A stretch of 64,000 nt of DNA from Leptospira bouyouniensis (lineage in GTDB: Bacteria > Spirochaetota > Leptospiria > Leptospirales > Leptospiraceae), in the NCBI RefSeq assembly GCF_004769525.1, contig NZ_RQFT01000015.1, positions 124,001 to 188,000 of the forward strand, given 5' to 3'. The notes beneath the pieces are model-generated. The model made no database searches and was not told the DNA's origin. It saw nothing but the letters and a program-made list of their open reading frames with translations. Shown one piece after another: positions 37,081 through 45,603 of the stretch. The position numbers were made by a program, and so were the translations under genes. Numbering within the stretch: the stretch's first letter is position 1; each line of letters opens with the position of its first letter.

Positions 37081-38331
37081 ATGAAATTTAATTCTTCTGA
37101 ATTTAAAATCTGCAAAAGATGTCTTTATACGACCTACCATCCGCTTGGTTTAGTCATCGATGAAAATGGAATTTGTTCTGGTTGTAAAATCCATGAAGAA
37201 AAAGACCAAATTGATTGGGGATTCAAGAAACAAAAATTAGAAAAGTTTGTGCAAGATTATCGTAGTAAATCTGGAAAAAACTATGACTGCATTGTCCCAG
37301 TCACAGGCGCACATGACTCTTACTATATTTTACATTTAGTAAAAAACGTATTAAAACTAAATCCATTATGTGTATCTTATAATAAGTATTATAATACGGA
37401 AGTTGGGATTCGAAATTTAGCAAATCTAAGAATTAAATTTAATGTTGATATCTTCATTCAAAATGTAAATCCTAATTCAGTTAAGAAGATTACTCGGCAC
37501 ACTCTCGCTCAATATGGTTCTATATATTGGCACTGTTTGGCTGGCCAGACAGTTTTTCCCGTACAAACTTCGGTGAAATACAAAATTCCTCTCATCATTT
37601 GGGGGGCACACCAAGGTATGGAACAAGTTGGGATGTTTTCCCATAACCATGAAGTGGAGATGACACGAAGGTACAGGAAAGATCATGATTTGTTTGGTGT
37701 AGAAGCGGAAGACCTTTGTGACCATTCTGGAAGTTTGGCGGAAGAGGACGTTTGGCAGTATTTGTATCCTACTGATTTTGATTTGCATGTGACTGGAACA
37801 AGGGGAATTTATTTGGGAAATTTTTTCCGTTGGGACCCAATGGCACAACATGAAGAAATGATAAAATTGTATGATTATAAATCGGCAATATTAAACCGAA
37901 CACCCGATGTGTATGACTATATAGACTGCTTTAATTATTCAAACTTACACGATTGGATTAAGTTAAAAAAAACTGGGTATTCGAAAGTTACAGATCATGT
38001 AACTAGAGAAATACGGCACAAACGAATTACGAGAGAACAGGCAATATCTGTTGTTAAACATTTTGAATTCAAAGAACCGATGTATCAAAAAGAATTTTTG
38101 GACTGGTTACATTTGGATCTACGTTCTTTCCAATTCATAATTGAACAACACCAACATCCATACTTTTGGAAAGAGGTTGAATATAGGAATTATCAATTTG
38201 TAGGGCCCTCTACTTATTTTGAAGAAAACAGTGAAAAAGAAAATAGATTGGTTTGGCCGACCACATCAAATGAGTATAAAAAGAAAAACAATCATTACGT
38301 TACGATTGGAAAGGGATATCCTGATTTATGA
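37081..38331 (+). CDS. Second WbuX-like amidotransferase with degenerate PP-loop
   Basis: The 416-residue protein shares the zinc-ribbon pair (CKRC, CSGC) and overall layout with the WbuX/PseA family, including WGAHQGMEQ in place of the usual GEN block. The ATP-binding loop reads TGAHDS where active members have SGGxDS, so the two glycines are altered. It may be inactive, act on a different acyl adenylate, or serve as a partner of the intact copy at 34534. It follows set 1 after a 54-base gap and overlaps the next gene by 4 bases. Confidence 0.75.
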   Translation: MKFNSSEFKICKRCLYTTYHPLGLVIDENGICSGCKIHEEKDQIDWGFKKQKLEKFVQDYRSKSGKNYDCIVPVTGAHDSYYILHLVKNVLKLNPLCVSYNKYYNTEVGIRNLANLRIKFNVDIFIQNVNPNSVKKITRHTLAQYGSIYWHCLAGQTVFPVQTSVKYKIPLIIWGAHQGMEQVGMFSHNHEVEMTRRYRKDHDLFGVEAEDLCDHSGSLAEEDVWQYLYPTDFDLHVTGTRGIYLGNFFRWDPMAQHEEMIKLYDYKSAILNRTPDVYDYIDCFNYSNLHDWIKLKKTGYSKVTDHVTREIRHKRITREQAISVVKHFEFKEPMYQKEFLDWLHLDLRSFQFIIEQHQHPYFWKEVEYRNYQFVGPSTYFEENSEKENRLVWPTTSNEYKKKNNHYVTIGKGYPDL

Positions 38332-39584
38332 AACCAATTGCATTAATACATATTGATGCCCTAAGGCGAGAGTATTCTTCGGTATGGCTTCTATCAAAGT
38401 ATTTGGAGAAAAATGGTTTTAAAGTCATTATGACTTCGAGATCAAGCACCAATTATATTTTAAAACTATTTACTCCAGACCTTCTAATCCTTTCTCATCC
38501 CTTTACATTGCCGAATGATTTTTTAAATAAACTTCGTAGAAAAGGAACCAAAATTGTCATAACAGAAGTGGAAGGTATTGTGAGAGTGGATCATGATATA
38601 TCGGCAACTTACCCTGAATATGTTCAATTTAAAAATTTTGATATAATTTATGTTTGGAACCAGTGGAGTAAGGATTGGTTACTAAAAAAACGTTCCATCG
38701 GTTCCTGTAAAATTGAAGTTTCCGGATGTATCAGGAATGATTTGATCAAATATATCGATTCTTCACGAAAGGAAAATCGAATTGGAATCATCGGTAGATA
38801 TGAATTGATCAATTCATTTGATGGGCGTCATAATTTTGAAAACCTTCGGTATATGGAACAACGACACATTGAACGTTGGCATGTTGATTTAGATTCCTTT
38901 TTAATCGTGAGGGATTTAACAAAATATTTATTAAACAATGGTTACAAGGTATCTTTTCGCCCACATCCAAATGAAAACGTAAAATCATATCAAATCCTGA
39001 AGAATTTTTTTGGAGATGGATTTGAAATCAATGAAGGATTTGACTACTATGAATGGTTGGGATCTTTAGATAAGGTAGTTGGAACTGTATCCTCTGCCTT
39101 TCTAGAGCCTTATTTAGCAGGAATTCCAACAATTTGTATTGACTCTTTGTTTGATTATAAAGGGCCACCAAATTTAGAAGAATGGCGTAAATTAACCAGA
39201 GAAGGAAGTTACCTTCCCAAAAATACGAAGGAACTTTATTCTTTATGCTTAGACAAGGATTTAAAGCCAAAATCATCTAAAAAATTGAACCAGTATCTTT
39301 TGGATTTATATTCGATTGATGATGCAGGGAAATCAAATGCAACAGAATCGGTTGTCAAACACATGGTAACGAATCTGCAAGGTATAACTAAGAGTAGTAT
39401 ATTTAAAATTTTCTATGTTAATACAATCAAAGTGATTTTGGAAATTCTCGTTTTGATACGATGTTTACTCCAAAATTCTGGGGCTTGGTCCATGCAGAAT
39501 CTTAGGCAGTATGATTATAATTCTTTGATTCATGGACCTAGTGGCTTTATGATATTCTATTACAGAAAAATATTTGGCAAATGA
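38328..39584 (+). CDS. Surface carbohydrate biosynthesis protein, GT-B-like
   Basis: The 418-residue protein has a C-terminal GT-B-like half with FRPHPNENV and VGTVSSAFLEPYLAGIPT, resembling the surface carbohydrate biosynthesis group (TIGR04396-like). The N-terminus ALIHIDALRREYSS and a hydrophobic stretch at about 370-390 may contact the membrane. It probably transfers a sugar from a CMP- or similar donor. Family assignment is from recalled motifs. Neighbours are amidation and NeuB-type genes. Confidence 0.6.
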   Translation: MKPIALIHIDALRREYSSVWLLSKYLEKNGFKVIMTSRSSTNYILKLFTPDLLILSHPFTLPNDFLNKLRRKGTKIVITEVEGIVRVDHDISATYPEYVQFKNFDIIYVWNQWSKDWLLKKRSIGSCKIEVSGCIRNDLIKYIDSSRKENRIGIIGRYELINSFDGRHNFENLRYMEQRHIERWHVDLDSFLIVRDLTKYLLNNGYKVSFRPHPNENVKSYQILKNFFGDGFEINEGFDYYEWLGSLDKVVGTVSSAFLEPYLAGIPTICIDSLFDYKGPPNLEEWRKLTREGSYLPKNTKELYSLCLDKDLKPKSSKKLNQYLLDLYSIDDAGKSNATESVVKHMVTNLQGITKSSIFKIFYVNTIKVILEILVLIRCLLQNSGAWSMQNLRQYDYNSLIHGPSGFMIFYYRKIFGK

Positions 39585-39585
39585 A

Positions 39586-41847
39586 ATGATCATAGATAAA
39601 AAGATTTCAAAATATATAGTTTTTTGTGAAGATTCGATTCGAAATTCATTAAAAAAAATCGAATCAAATAAAGCTAAGACTGTATTTGCGGTAACAGAAG
39701 ATAATCGTATTTTAGGTGTATTAACCGATGGCGATTTTCGAAGGTGGATACTTGATGACTCAATTCAAGACCATGACTTGAGTTTGAAAGTAGAATCAAT
39801 CATCAATCGAAATTTTAAATACTTACATGTGAATGAAAGCCCAGACCGAATCCGCCAGTCATTAAGCCAAACAATTTCAATCCTTCCTCTCATTGATGAT
39901 CATTTTAAATTACAATCTGTAGCACGAATTGGTTCAGAAGAGATATCAATTGGTGACTTTGTTTTAGATGAATCTAGTCCATCTTTCATCATTGCTGAAA
40001 TTGGAAATAACCATAACGGTGATTTTGAGCTAGCGAAAAAACTCGTTGATTTGGCTAAAAAATCGGGAGCAGATTGTGCAAAATTCCAGATGAGAGATTT
40101 GTTATCTCTATATAATAACCAAGGAAATGTGAATGATGCATCTGAAGACTTGGGATCCCAATATACTCTTGATTTATTAAATAAATTCCAATTATCGAAT
40201 GAAGAACTTTTTAAGTTATTCGATTATTGTAAAGAATTGGAAATCCTTCCACTTTGTACTCCTTGGGACGAAAAAAGTTTTAACGCCTTGGAAGAATATG
40301 GAATGGAGGCTTATAAAATAGCATCTGCAGATTTTACGAATCATGAATTTATAAAATTAGTAGCTACTTCAGGAAAACCTTTGATTTGTTCCACAGGTAT
40401 GACAAATGAATCTGAAATTGTAAATACAGTAAAAGTTTTGCAAGAAGTAGGAGCTCAGTATATTTTACTCCATTGTAATTCAACTTACCCTGCACCATTT
40501 AAGGATATCAACCTATCATACCTAAAAAGACTAAAAGATATTGGGAATTGCCTTGTCGGTTATTCTGGTCATGAAAGGGGATACCATATACCTCTCGCAT
40601 CCATTGCTTTAGGAGCCAAGGTAATTGAAAAACATTTCACTGTGGACAAAACTATGGAAGGGAATGATCATAAGGTTAGTTTACTTCCAGATGAATTCAA
40701 AGAGATGGTCATTGGAATTCGACAAGTGGAAGATTCCCTTGGAGAGGCTCGGAATCGAATCATCACACAAGGTGAATTGATGAACCGAGAAACTCTCGGA
40801 AAAAGTTTGGTTTGTAACCAAGAGATTCTGGTGGGTGAAGTCATCCTTTCCAATATGATTACTACAAGGAGTCCTGGGAAAGGACTTGCTCCTTATTTCA
40901 AAAAAGATCTGATTGGTAAAGTAGCGAAACGTAATTTTTCGAAGGGTGATTTTTTCTTTCCGTCTGATCTAAGCGAAACTGCTATCGAAATCAAAAACAA
41001 CTATTCCTTCACTCGCCCTTGGGGTTTGCCAGTTAGGTTTCACGATATTAATTCTATGGTTAAATTATCGAGTATGAAACTCGTTGAATTCCATTTGAGT
41101 TATAAAGATTTAGAATTAAACATCAGTGATTTTTTAAGTGGAACTTATGGTGTCGATTTTGTTGTTCACACTCCTGAGTTATTTGAAGGTGATCATCTGC
41201 TAGATCTTTGTTCGAACGATGAAAGTTATCGCCAACAGTCTATAAAACACATGCAACGTGTGATTGATGTAACCAAATCTTTAAAAGTGTTTTTCCCAAA
41301 GATGCAATCAAATCCTCTCATTGTTACAAATGTTGGTGGATTTTCAAATGATTATTTTTTGCCAAATTCCGATAAAACAAAGTTATATGAGAATTATTTC
41401 CAATCGTTAAAAGAGTTAAATTTGGATGGAGTAGAAATCATACCACAGACGATGCCACCTTTTCCTTGGCATTTTGGTGGTCAAAGGTATCATAACCTGT
41501 TCATGTCGTTTGAGGATATCCAATATTATTGTGAAAAGTATAAAATTCGAGTTTGTTTGGATATTTCACATTCAAAATTAGCGTGTAACCAATTCCATTG
41601 GTCTTTCACTGATTTTATAGAAAAGATTTCTCCTTACATTGCTCATATGCATGTTGTGGATGCTTCAGGAGTGGATGGAGAAGGATTACAAATTGGCGAA
41701 GGAGAGATTGATTTTTTTCAATTGGCTCGATTGCTCCGAGAATCTTCACCAAAAGCATCTTTTATTCCAGAAATTTGGCAAGGCCACAAAAACCAAGGTG
41801 AAGGTTTTTGGGTCGCTTTAAGTAGATTAGAAAAATTTAATTTTTAA
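39586..41847 (+). CDS. Fusion: CBS pair, NeuB-type synthase, SAF and TIM barrel (sugar isomerase-like)
   Basis: The 753-residue protein starts with a CBS-type nucleotide-sensing region (about 1-120, with VLTDGDFRRWI). A NeuB synthase barrel follows (about 130-400: IAEIGNNHNGD, STGMTNESE, EKHFTVDKTMEGNDH), then a SAF domain (about 405-465). The C-terminal third (about 480-753) resembles the AP-endonuclease-2/xylose isomerase barrel (CLDISHSKLAC, IPEIWQGH). It should make a nonulosonic acid from PEP, with CBS control. ATG 39586 is preferred over TTG 39574. It precedes an aminotransferase and a NeuA-type gene. Confidence 0.85.
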   Translation: MIIDKKISKYIVFCEDSIRNSLKKIESNKAKTVFAVTEDNRILGVLTDGDFRRWILDDSIQDHDLSLKVESIINRNFKYLHVNESPDRIRQSLSQTISILPLIDDHFKLQSVARIGSEEISIGDFVLDESSPSFIIAEIGNNHNGDFELAKKLVDLAKKSGADCAKFQMRDLLSLYNNQGNVNDASEDLGSQYTLDLLNKFQLSNEELFKLFDYCKELEILPLCTPWDEKSFNALEEYGMEAYKIASADFTNHEFIKLVATSGKPLICSTGMTNESEIVNTVKVLQEVGAQYILLHCNSTYPAPFKDINLSYLKRLKDIGNCLVGYSGHERGYHIPLASIALGAKVIEKHFTVDKTMEGNDHKVSLLPDEFKEMVIGIRQVEDSLGEARNRIITQGELMNRETLGKSLVCNQEILVGEVILSNMITTRSPGKGLAPYFKKDLIGKVAKRNFSKGDFFFPSDLSETAIEIKNNYSFTRPWGLPVRFHDINSMVKLSSMKLVEFHLSYKDLELNISDFLSGTYGVDFVVHTPELFEGDHLLDLCSNDESYRQQSIKHMQRVIDVTKSLKVFFPKMQSNPLIVTNVGGFSNDYFLPNSDKTKLYENYFQSLKELNLDGVEIIPQTMPPFPWHFGGQRYHNLFMSFEDIQYYCEKYKIRVCLDISHSKLACNQFHWSFTDFIEKISPYIAHMHVVDASGVDGEGLQIGEGEIDFFQLARLLRESSPKASFIPEIWQGHKNQGEGFWVALSRLEKFNF

Positions 41848-41860
41848 TATAAGGGTAAAT

Positions 41861-43045
41861 ATGGATTTCAAAGTTAAGTGGTCTGGTAAATCAATCGATT
41901 ATACGGAAGAGGAAATCAATGCAGTTGTGAACGTGATGAGAACGGCAGATCCTCAAACACAAGGAAAGTATTTGAATGAATTTGAAAGTGCATTCTCAAG
42001 ATACATTGGCGGACAACCTTGTTTTGGTGTGACGAATGCTACACATGCATTGGAATTAATTGCTGATTTAACAGGGGTTAAAAAAGGTGATGAAGTTATC
42101 ATTCCTTCTCACACTTATTGTGCTTCTGCAATTCCTTTTGGAAGGACTGGAGCAAAATTAGTTTGGGCAGATGTAGATCCAGATACTTTTTTAGTTTCGT
42201 TAGATAGTATTAAATCTTTAGTGAATGAAAGAACAAAAGTAATCGTTGTGGTTCACCTTTATGGAATGATTATTCCAAATATTGAAGAAATAGTCAATTT
42301 TGCTAAATCAAAGAACATTTTGGTAGTGGAAGATTGTGCGCAGTCTTTAGGTGCAAAATTGAATTCGAAAGTGTGTGGAACCTTTGGTGATTACGGAGCT
42401 TATAGTTTCCACGGTCAAAAGAATATTACGACACTCGGGGAAGGTGGAGTCATCACTTTAAAAGATGAATCACAAGCAAAAAAAATCCCTGGCATACGCC
42501 ATAATGGTCATGCACCATTTTTAAATAAAATTGAATATTGGATTCCCGCTATGTCCAATGTTGATTTGGATATTGATGGGATTTGGCCTCACAATTTTAG
42601 TTTAACGGAAGCACAAGCAGCCCTTGGAACGGTTTTACTTGGCCGACTCGATACACTCACGAACAATCGAAGAGAAAGAGCAAAAAAATTCCGAGAATCG
42701 CTGGTCGATTTTCCTGAGTTAAAATTCCAAAAGATTACAAATGAAAATTCGCATAGCCATCATTTACTGGTAGCCAAGTTCCAAGGGAAAGAATCAGGAA
42801 AGTCAAGAGATGCATTTTTGTCTTTGTTAAGTAAAAAATATAAAGTACAGGCGATCGTACAATATTATCCACTCAACCGATACGATTTGTTTAAAAAAAT
42901 GGGTTTTGGAGAAGCAAACTGTCCAAATGCAGATTCCTTTTTTGATAATATGGTATCCTTTCCATTCCATATCACAATGTCTGAATCTGATTTTGACTAT
43001 ATGATCGATTCGATTCAAAAAGCCTTAATCGAATTAAGAGGATAA
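41861..43045 (+). CDS. DegT/DnrJ/EryC1/StrS aminotransferase
   Basis: The 394-residue PLP enzyme has the Lys in FHGQKNITTLGEGG and the Asp in EDCAQSLG, with the C-terminal barrel typical of the family. It aminates a keto sugar from glutamate. An iron-type alcohol dehydrogenase resembling KdnB lies two genes on, so this could be the amination partner of that oxidase, as KdnA is in Shewanella Kdo8N synthesis. A standard role in the nonulosonate pathway is the alternative. ATG 41861 lies 13 bases after the NeuB fusion. Confidence 0.8.
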   Translation: MDFKVKWSGKSIDYTEEEINAVVNVMRTADPQTQGKYLNEFESAFSRYIGGQPCFGVTNATHALELIADLTGVKKGDEVIIPSHTYCASAIPFGRTGAKLVWADVDPDTFLVSLDSIKSLVNERTKVIVVVHLYGMIIPNIEEIVNFAKSKNILVVEDCAQSLGAKLNSKVCGTFGDYGAYSFHGQKNITTLGEGGVITLKDESQAKKIPGIRHNGHAPFLNKIEYWIPAMSNVDLDIDGIWPHNFSLTEAQAALGTVLLGRLDTLTNNRRERAKKFRESLVDFPELKFQKITNENSHSHHLLVAKFQGKESGKSRDAFLSLLSKKYKVQAIVQYYPLNRYDLFKKMGFGEANCPNADSFFDNMVSFPFHITMSESDFDYMIDSIQKALIELRG

Positions 43046-43046
43046 A

Positions 43047-43673
43047 TTGAACCTAGCAATTATACCAGCAAGAGGTGGCAGTAAAGGTCTTCCAGGAAAA
43101 AACATACGTTTGTTAAATGGAAAACCATTAATCGTTTGGTCCATTGAAGCTGCAAAAAAAGCGAAACTGTTGGATCGAGTTTTGGTTTCCACTGATAGTG
43201 AGGAGATTGCAAAAGTCGCAGAAACAAATGGTTGTGAAGTGCTAATGCGTAGTCCAGAACTTGCATCTGATGAAGCGACAACAATCTCCGTGATTGAAGA
43301 CATCTCGAAAAAAATTCCGGAAGCCAAAAATTTTATCGTTTTACAGCCAACATCTCCCTTTAGAAAAAAAAACTTAATCGATGATTGTATTGCCGCTTAT
43401 TTATCAGGTGATTATACAAATTTGGCGACTGGTTTTTGGTGTAAGTATAAAGAATTTGGTTCACACAATAATTTGAGACGACAAGACTATAAAGGTTTTT
43501 TCTACGATGATGGCAGTGTTTACGTTTTGTCTAAAGCAATCGTATCTCAAGGAAAATGGTTCGGAGAAAAAATTTATCGATTTGAGAATTCAAAAGAACA
43601 AAATTTTGAGATAGATGATGAAATTGATTTTAAAATCTTAGAAATGTTAATGAAAGAGTATAGCGAGGCATAA
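43047..43673 (+). CDS. neuA: Acylneuraminate cytidylyltransferase-like (NeuA family)
   Basis: This 208-residue protein has the NeuA/KdsB N-terminal motif PARGGSKGLPGKN, the LQPTSPFR block and a C-terminal acidic metal segment EIDDEIDFK. It should activate the product of the adjacent NeuB-type synthase as CMP-sugar. The start is TTG 43047 with a good AGAGG site at 43037-43041 lying inside the preceding gene's last codons. It overlaps the next gene by 1 base. Confidence 0.85.
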   Translation: MNLAIIPARGGSKGLPGKNIRLLNGKPLIVWSIEAAKKAKLLDRVLVSTDSEEIAKVAETNGCEVLMRSPELASDEATTISVIEDISKKIPEAKNFIVLQPTSPFRKKNLIDDCIAAYLSGDYTNLATGFWCKYKEFGSHNNLRRQDYKGFFYDDGSVYVLSKAIVSQGKWFGEKIYRFENSKEQNFEIDDEIDFKILEMLMKEYSEA

Positions 43674-44743
43674 TGTCAAATTTTAGAATATTTAAACAAG
43701 TTCCACGTTTGTTATTTGGTGAAAATAGCATCAATCGTTTAGCAGAATTAGTACCTGCTAAAAAAGATCCAAAGGATTATTACGTCTTTATTATTGATGA
43801 TGTACATAAAGATTCGAATATTGTTTCTCGGTTGAATCTTACAAATGCAGATTTCATTGAATATTTTCCTGCTAGTAAAAAAGAACCTGCTACTTACCAA
43901 GTTGATGAAATTAAAGAACGGATCATGAAAGAAAAGGGGAATCAAAAACCAATTTCGATCATTGGAATTGGTGGTGGTAGTTCGATGGATGTTGCCAAAG
44001 CAATTTCTGTTGTATTATGCAACGAAGGTTCTTCTAGTTTGTACCAAGGTTGGGACTTAGTTCCGAATCCTGGTATCCATAAAATCGGGATTCCAACGGT
44101 TGCAGGTTCCGGTGCAGAAGCAAGTCGTACTGCCGTACTCATGGGGAAAGATCGTAAGTTTGGGATTAACAGTGATTTTAGTATGTTTGATGCGATTATT
44201 TTGGATAGAACTCTCATCAAAAATGTGCCAACTAATCAAAGATTCCATTCTGGGATGGATTGTTATATCCATTGTGTTGAAAGTTTACAAGGAACGATGA
44301 TCAATGAACTGGCAAGAGGGTATGCGAGTAAAGCTTTGGATTTATGCGAACTAGTGTTTCTTGCTGACGGTGATGACGATATGTTGATGACCGCTTCCTA
44401 TTTAGGTGGGGTTTCCATTGTCAATTCTGAAGTAGGAGTATGTCACGCTTTGTCGTATGGTCTAAGTTTAGAGCTTGGGTATCGACATGGATATGCCAAT
44501 TGCATTGCCTTTGATGTTTTAGAAGAATACTACGGACCTTATGTCGAAAAATTCAGGAAGATGTTAAAAAAACATAATATTGTTTTACCAAAAGGAGTTA
44601 CAAAATCTTTGGATTCTGCTGCATTAAATCGTATGGTCGAGATGACCTTGAGAATGGAACGACCACTTACCAATGCGTTAGGTGAAAACTGGAAACAGAT
44701 TTTAACTCCAGATAAAATTTTACAACTCTACGCTAGAATGTAA
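43673..44743 (+). CDS. Iron-containing alcohol dehydrogenase, KdnB-like (3-deoxy-octulosonate 8-oxidase type)
   Basis: The 356-residue protein has the NAD motif IGGGSSMD, the PTVAGSGAEAS block and the metal ligands Asp and His in GMDCYIHC, His in VCHALS and His in YRHGY. The GSGAEASRTAV and adjoining LGYRHGYANC segments bring to mind KdnB, which oxidises C8 of Kdo before transamination. An aminotransferase gene lies two upstream. KdnB is my best guess among Fe-ADH members; the family as a whole is sure. Confidence 0.7.
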   Translation: MSNFRIFKQVPRLLFGENSINRLAELVPAKKDPKDYYVFIIDDVHKDSNIVSRLNLTNADFIEYFPASKKEPATYQVDEIKERIMKEKGNQKPISIIGIGGGSSMDVAKAISVVLCNEGSSSLYQGWDLVPNPGIHKIGIPTVAGSGAEASRTAVLMGKDRKFGINSDFSMFDAIILDRTLIKNVPTNQRFHSGMDCYIHCVESLQGTMINELARGYASKALDLCELVFLADGDDDMLMTASYLGGVSIVNSEVGVCHALSYGLSLELGYRHGYANCIAFDVLEEYYGPYVEKFRKMLKKHNIVLPKGVTKSLDSAALNRMVEMTLRMERPLTNALGENWKQILTPDKILQLYARM

Positions 44744-44748
44744 TTTAG

Positions 44749-45603
44749 ATGAGCTGTTATCTTTGCGGTTCCACCCATTTTCAAAAACTACCGGGAAAGG
44801 TAAGGGATAATGATAGTCTAAACATTTTTGAATGTGATGACTGTCATTTGGTTTATCTCTCAGGCCAAGAACACGTTTCTGAAGAACATTATAAAAATTC
44901 AGGTATGCATGGTAATGCCCTACCTTCCATACAAGAATGGCTTACTGATACTCAAGTTGATGATGAAAGAAGGTTTGAGTTTTTAAAGAATACCATTCGA
45001 GGGAAAGATGTTTTAGACTTTGGTTGTGGTAATGGTGGTTTTTTAATTAAAGCAAAGGGAGTTTCATCTAACTGTTATGGTGTTGAATTAGAGAGAAGAT
45101 TACAGGACCATTTCACATCCAATAGTTTGAAAGTGTATTCGGATTTGGAGAATGCTTTACAATCAGGACAAAAGTTTGATGTCATTACTTCGTTTCATGT
45201 TTTGGAACATTTAAGTGATCCAAGTGATATCATGGTAAAGTTGGCTCTTTTATTGAAGCCAAATGGAAAAATGATTTTTGAAATTCCAAGTGCAACGGAT
45301 GTATTGTTACGTTTGTATGAGTCAAAAGAGTTCTCTGAGTTTACCTATTGGAGTCAACATTTGTATTTATTTAATGCAAATAATCTTGTTAAATTAGTTG
45401 ATAAAGCAGGTTTAAAAATTCATTGGATTAAACAAGTGCAAAGGTATCCATTGTCCAATCATTTGTTTTGGTTATCTAAAGGAAAACCTGGTGGTCATAT
45501 CCATTGGAGTGTTTTAAATTCCGAAGAATTAAATCGGGCATATGAAGCGAGTTTGGCATCTATTGGGATGTGTGATACTCTTTTGTTTTCAGTTTATCGT
45601 TAA
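44749..45603 (+). CDS. Class I SAM-dependent methyltransferase with N-terminal zinc ribbon
   Basis: The 284-residue protein opens with a Cys-pair region (CYLCG, CDDC) then a methyltransferase fold with the SAM motif VLDFGCGNGGFL at about 97-108 and FHVLEHL after strand 4. It resembles the C-methyl/O-methyl sugar methyltransferases that act on nucleotide sugars or glycans. No specific substrate can be read. ATG 44749 is five bases after the dehydrogenase stop. Confidence 0.85.
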   Translation: MSCYLCGSTHFQKLPGKVRDNDSLNIFECDDCHLVYLSGQEHVSEEHYKNSGMHGNALPSIQEWLTDTQVDDERRFEFLKNTIRGKDVLDFGCGNGGFLIKAKGVSSNCYGVELERRLQDHFTSNSLKVYSDLENALQSGQKFDVITSFHVLEHLSDPSDIMVKLALLLKPNGKMIFEIPSATDVLLRLYESKEFSEFTYWSQHLYLFNANNLVKLVDKAGLKIHWIKQVQRYPLSNHLFWLSKGKPGGHIHWSVLNSEELNRAYEASLASIGMCDTLLFSVYR

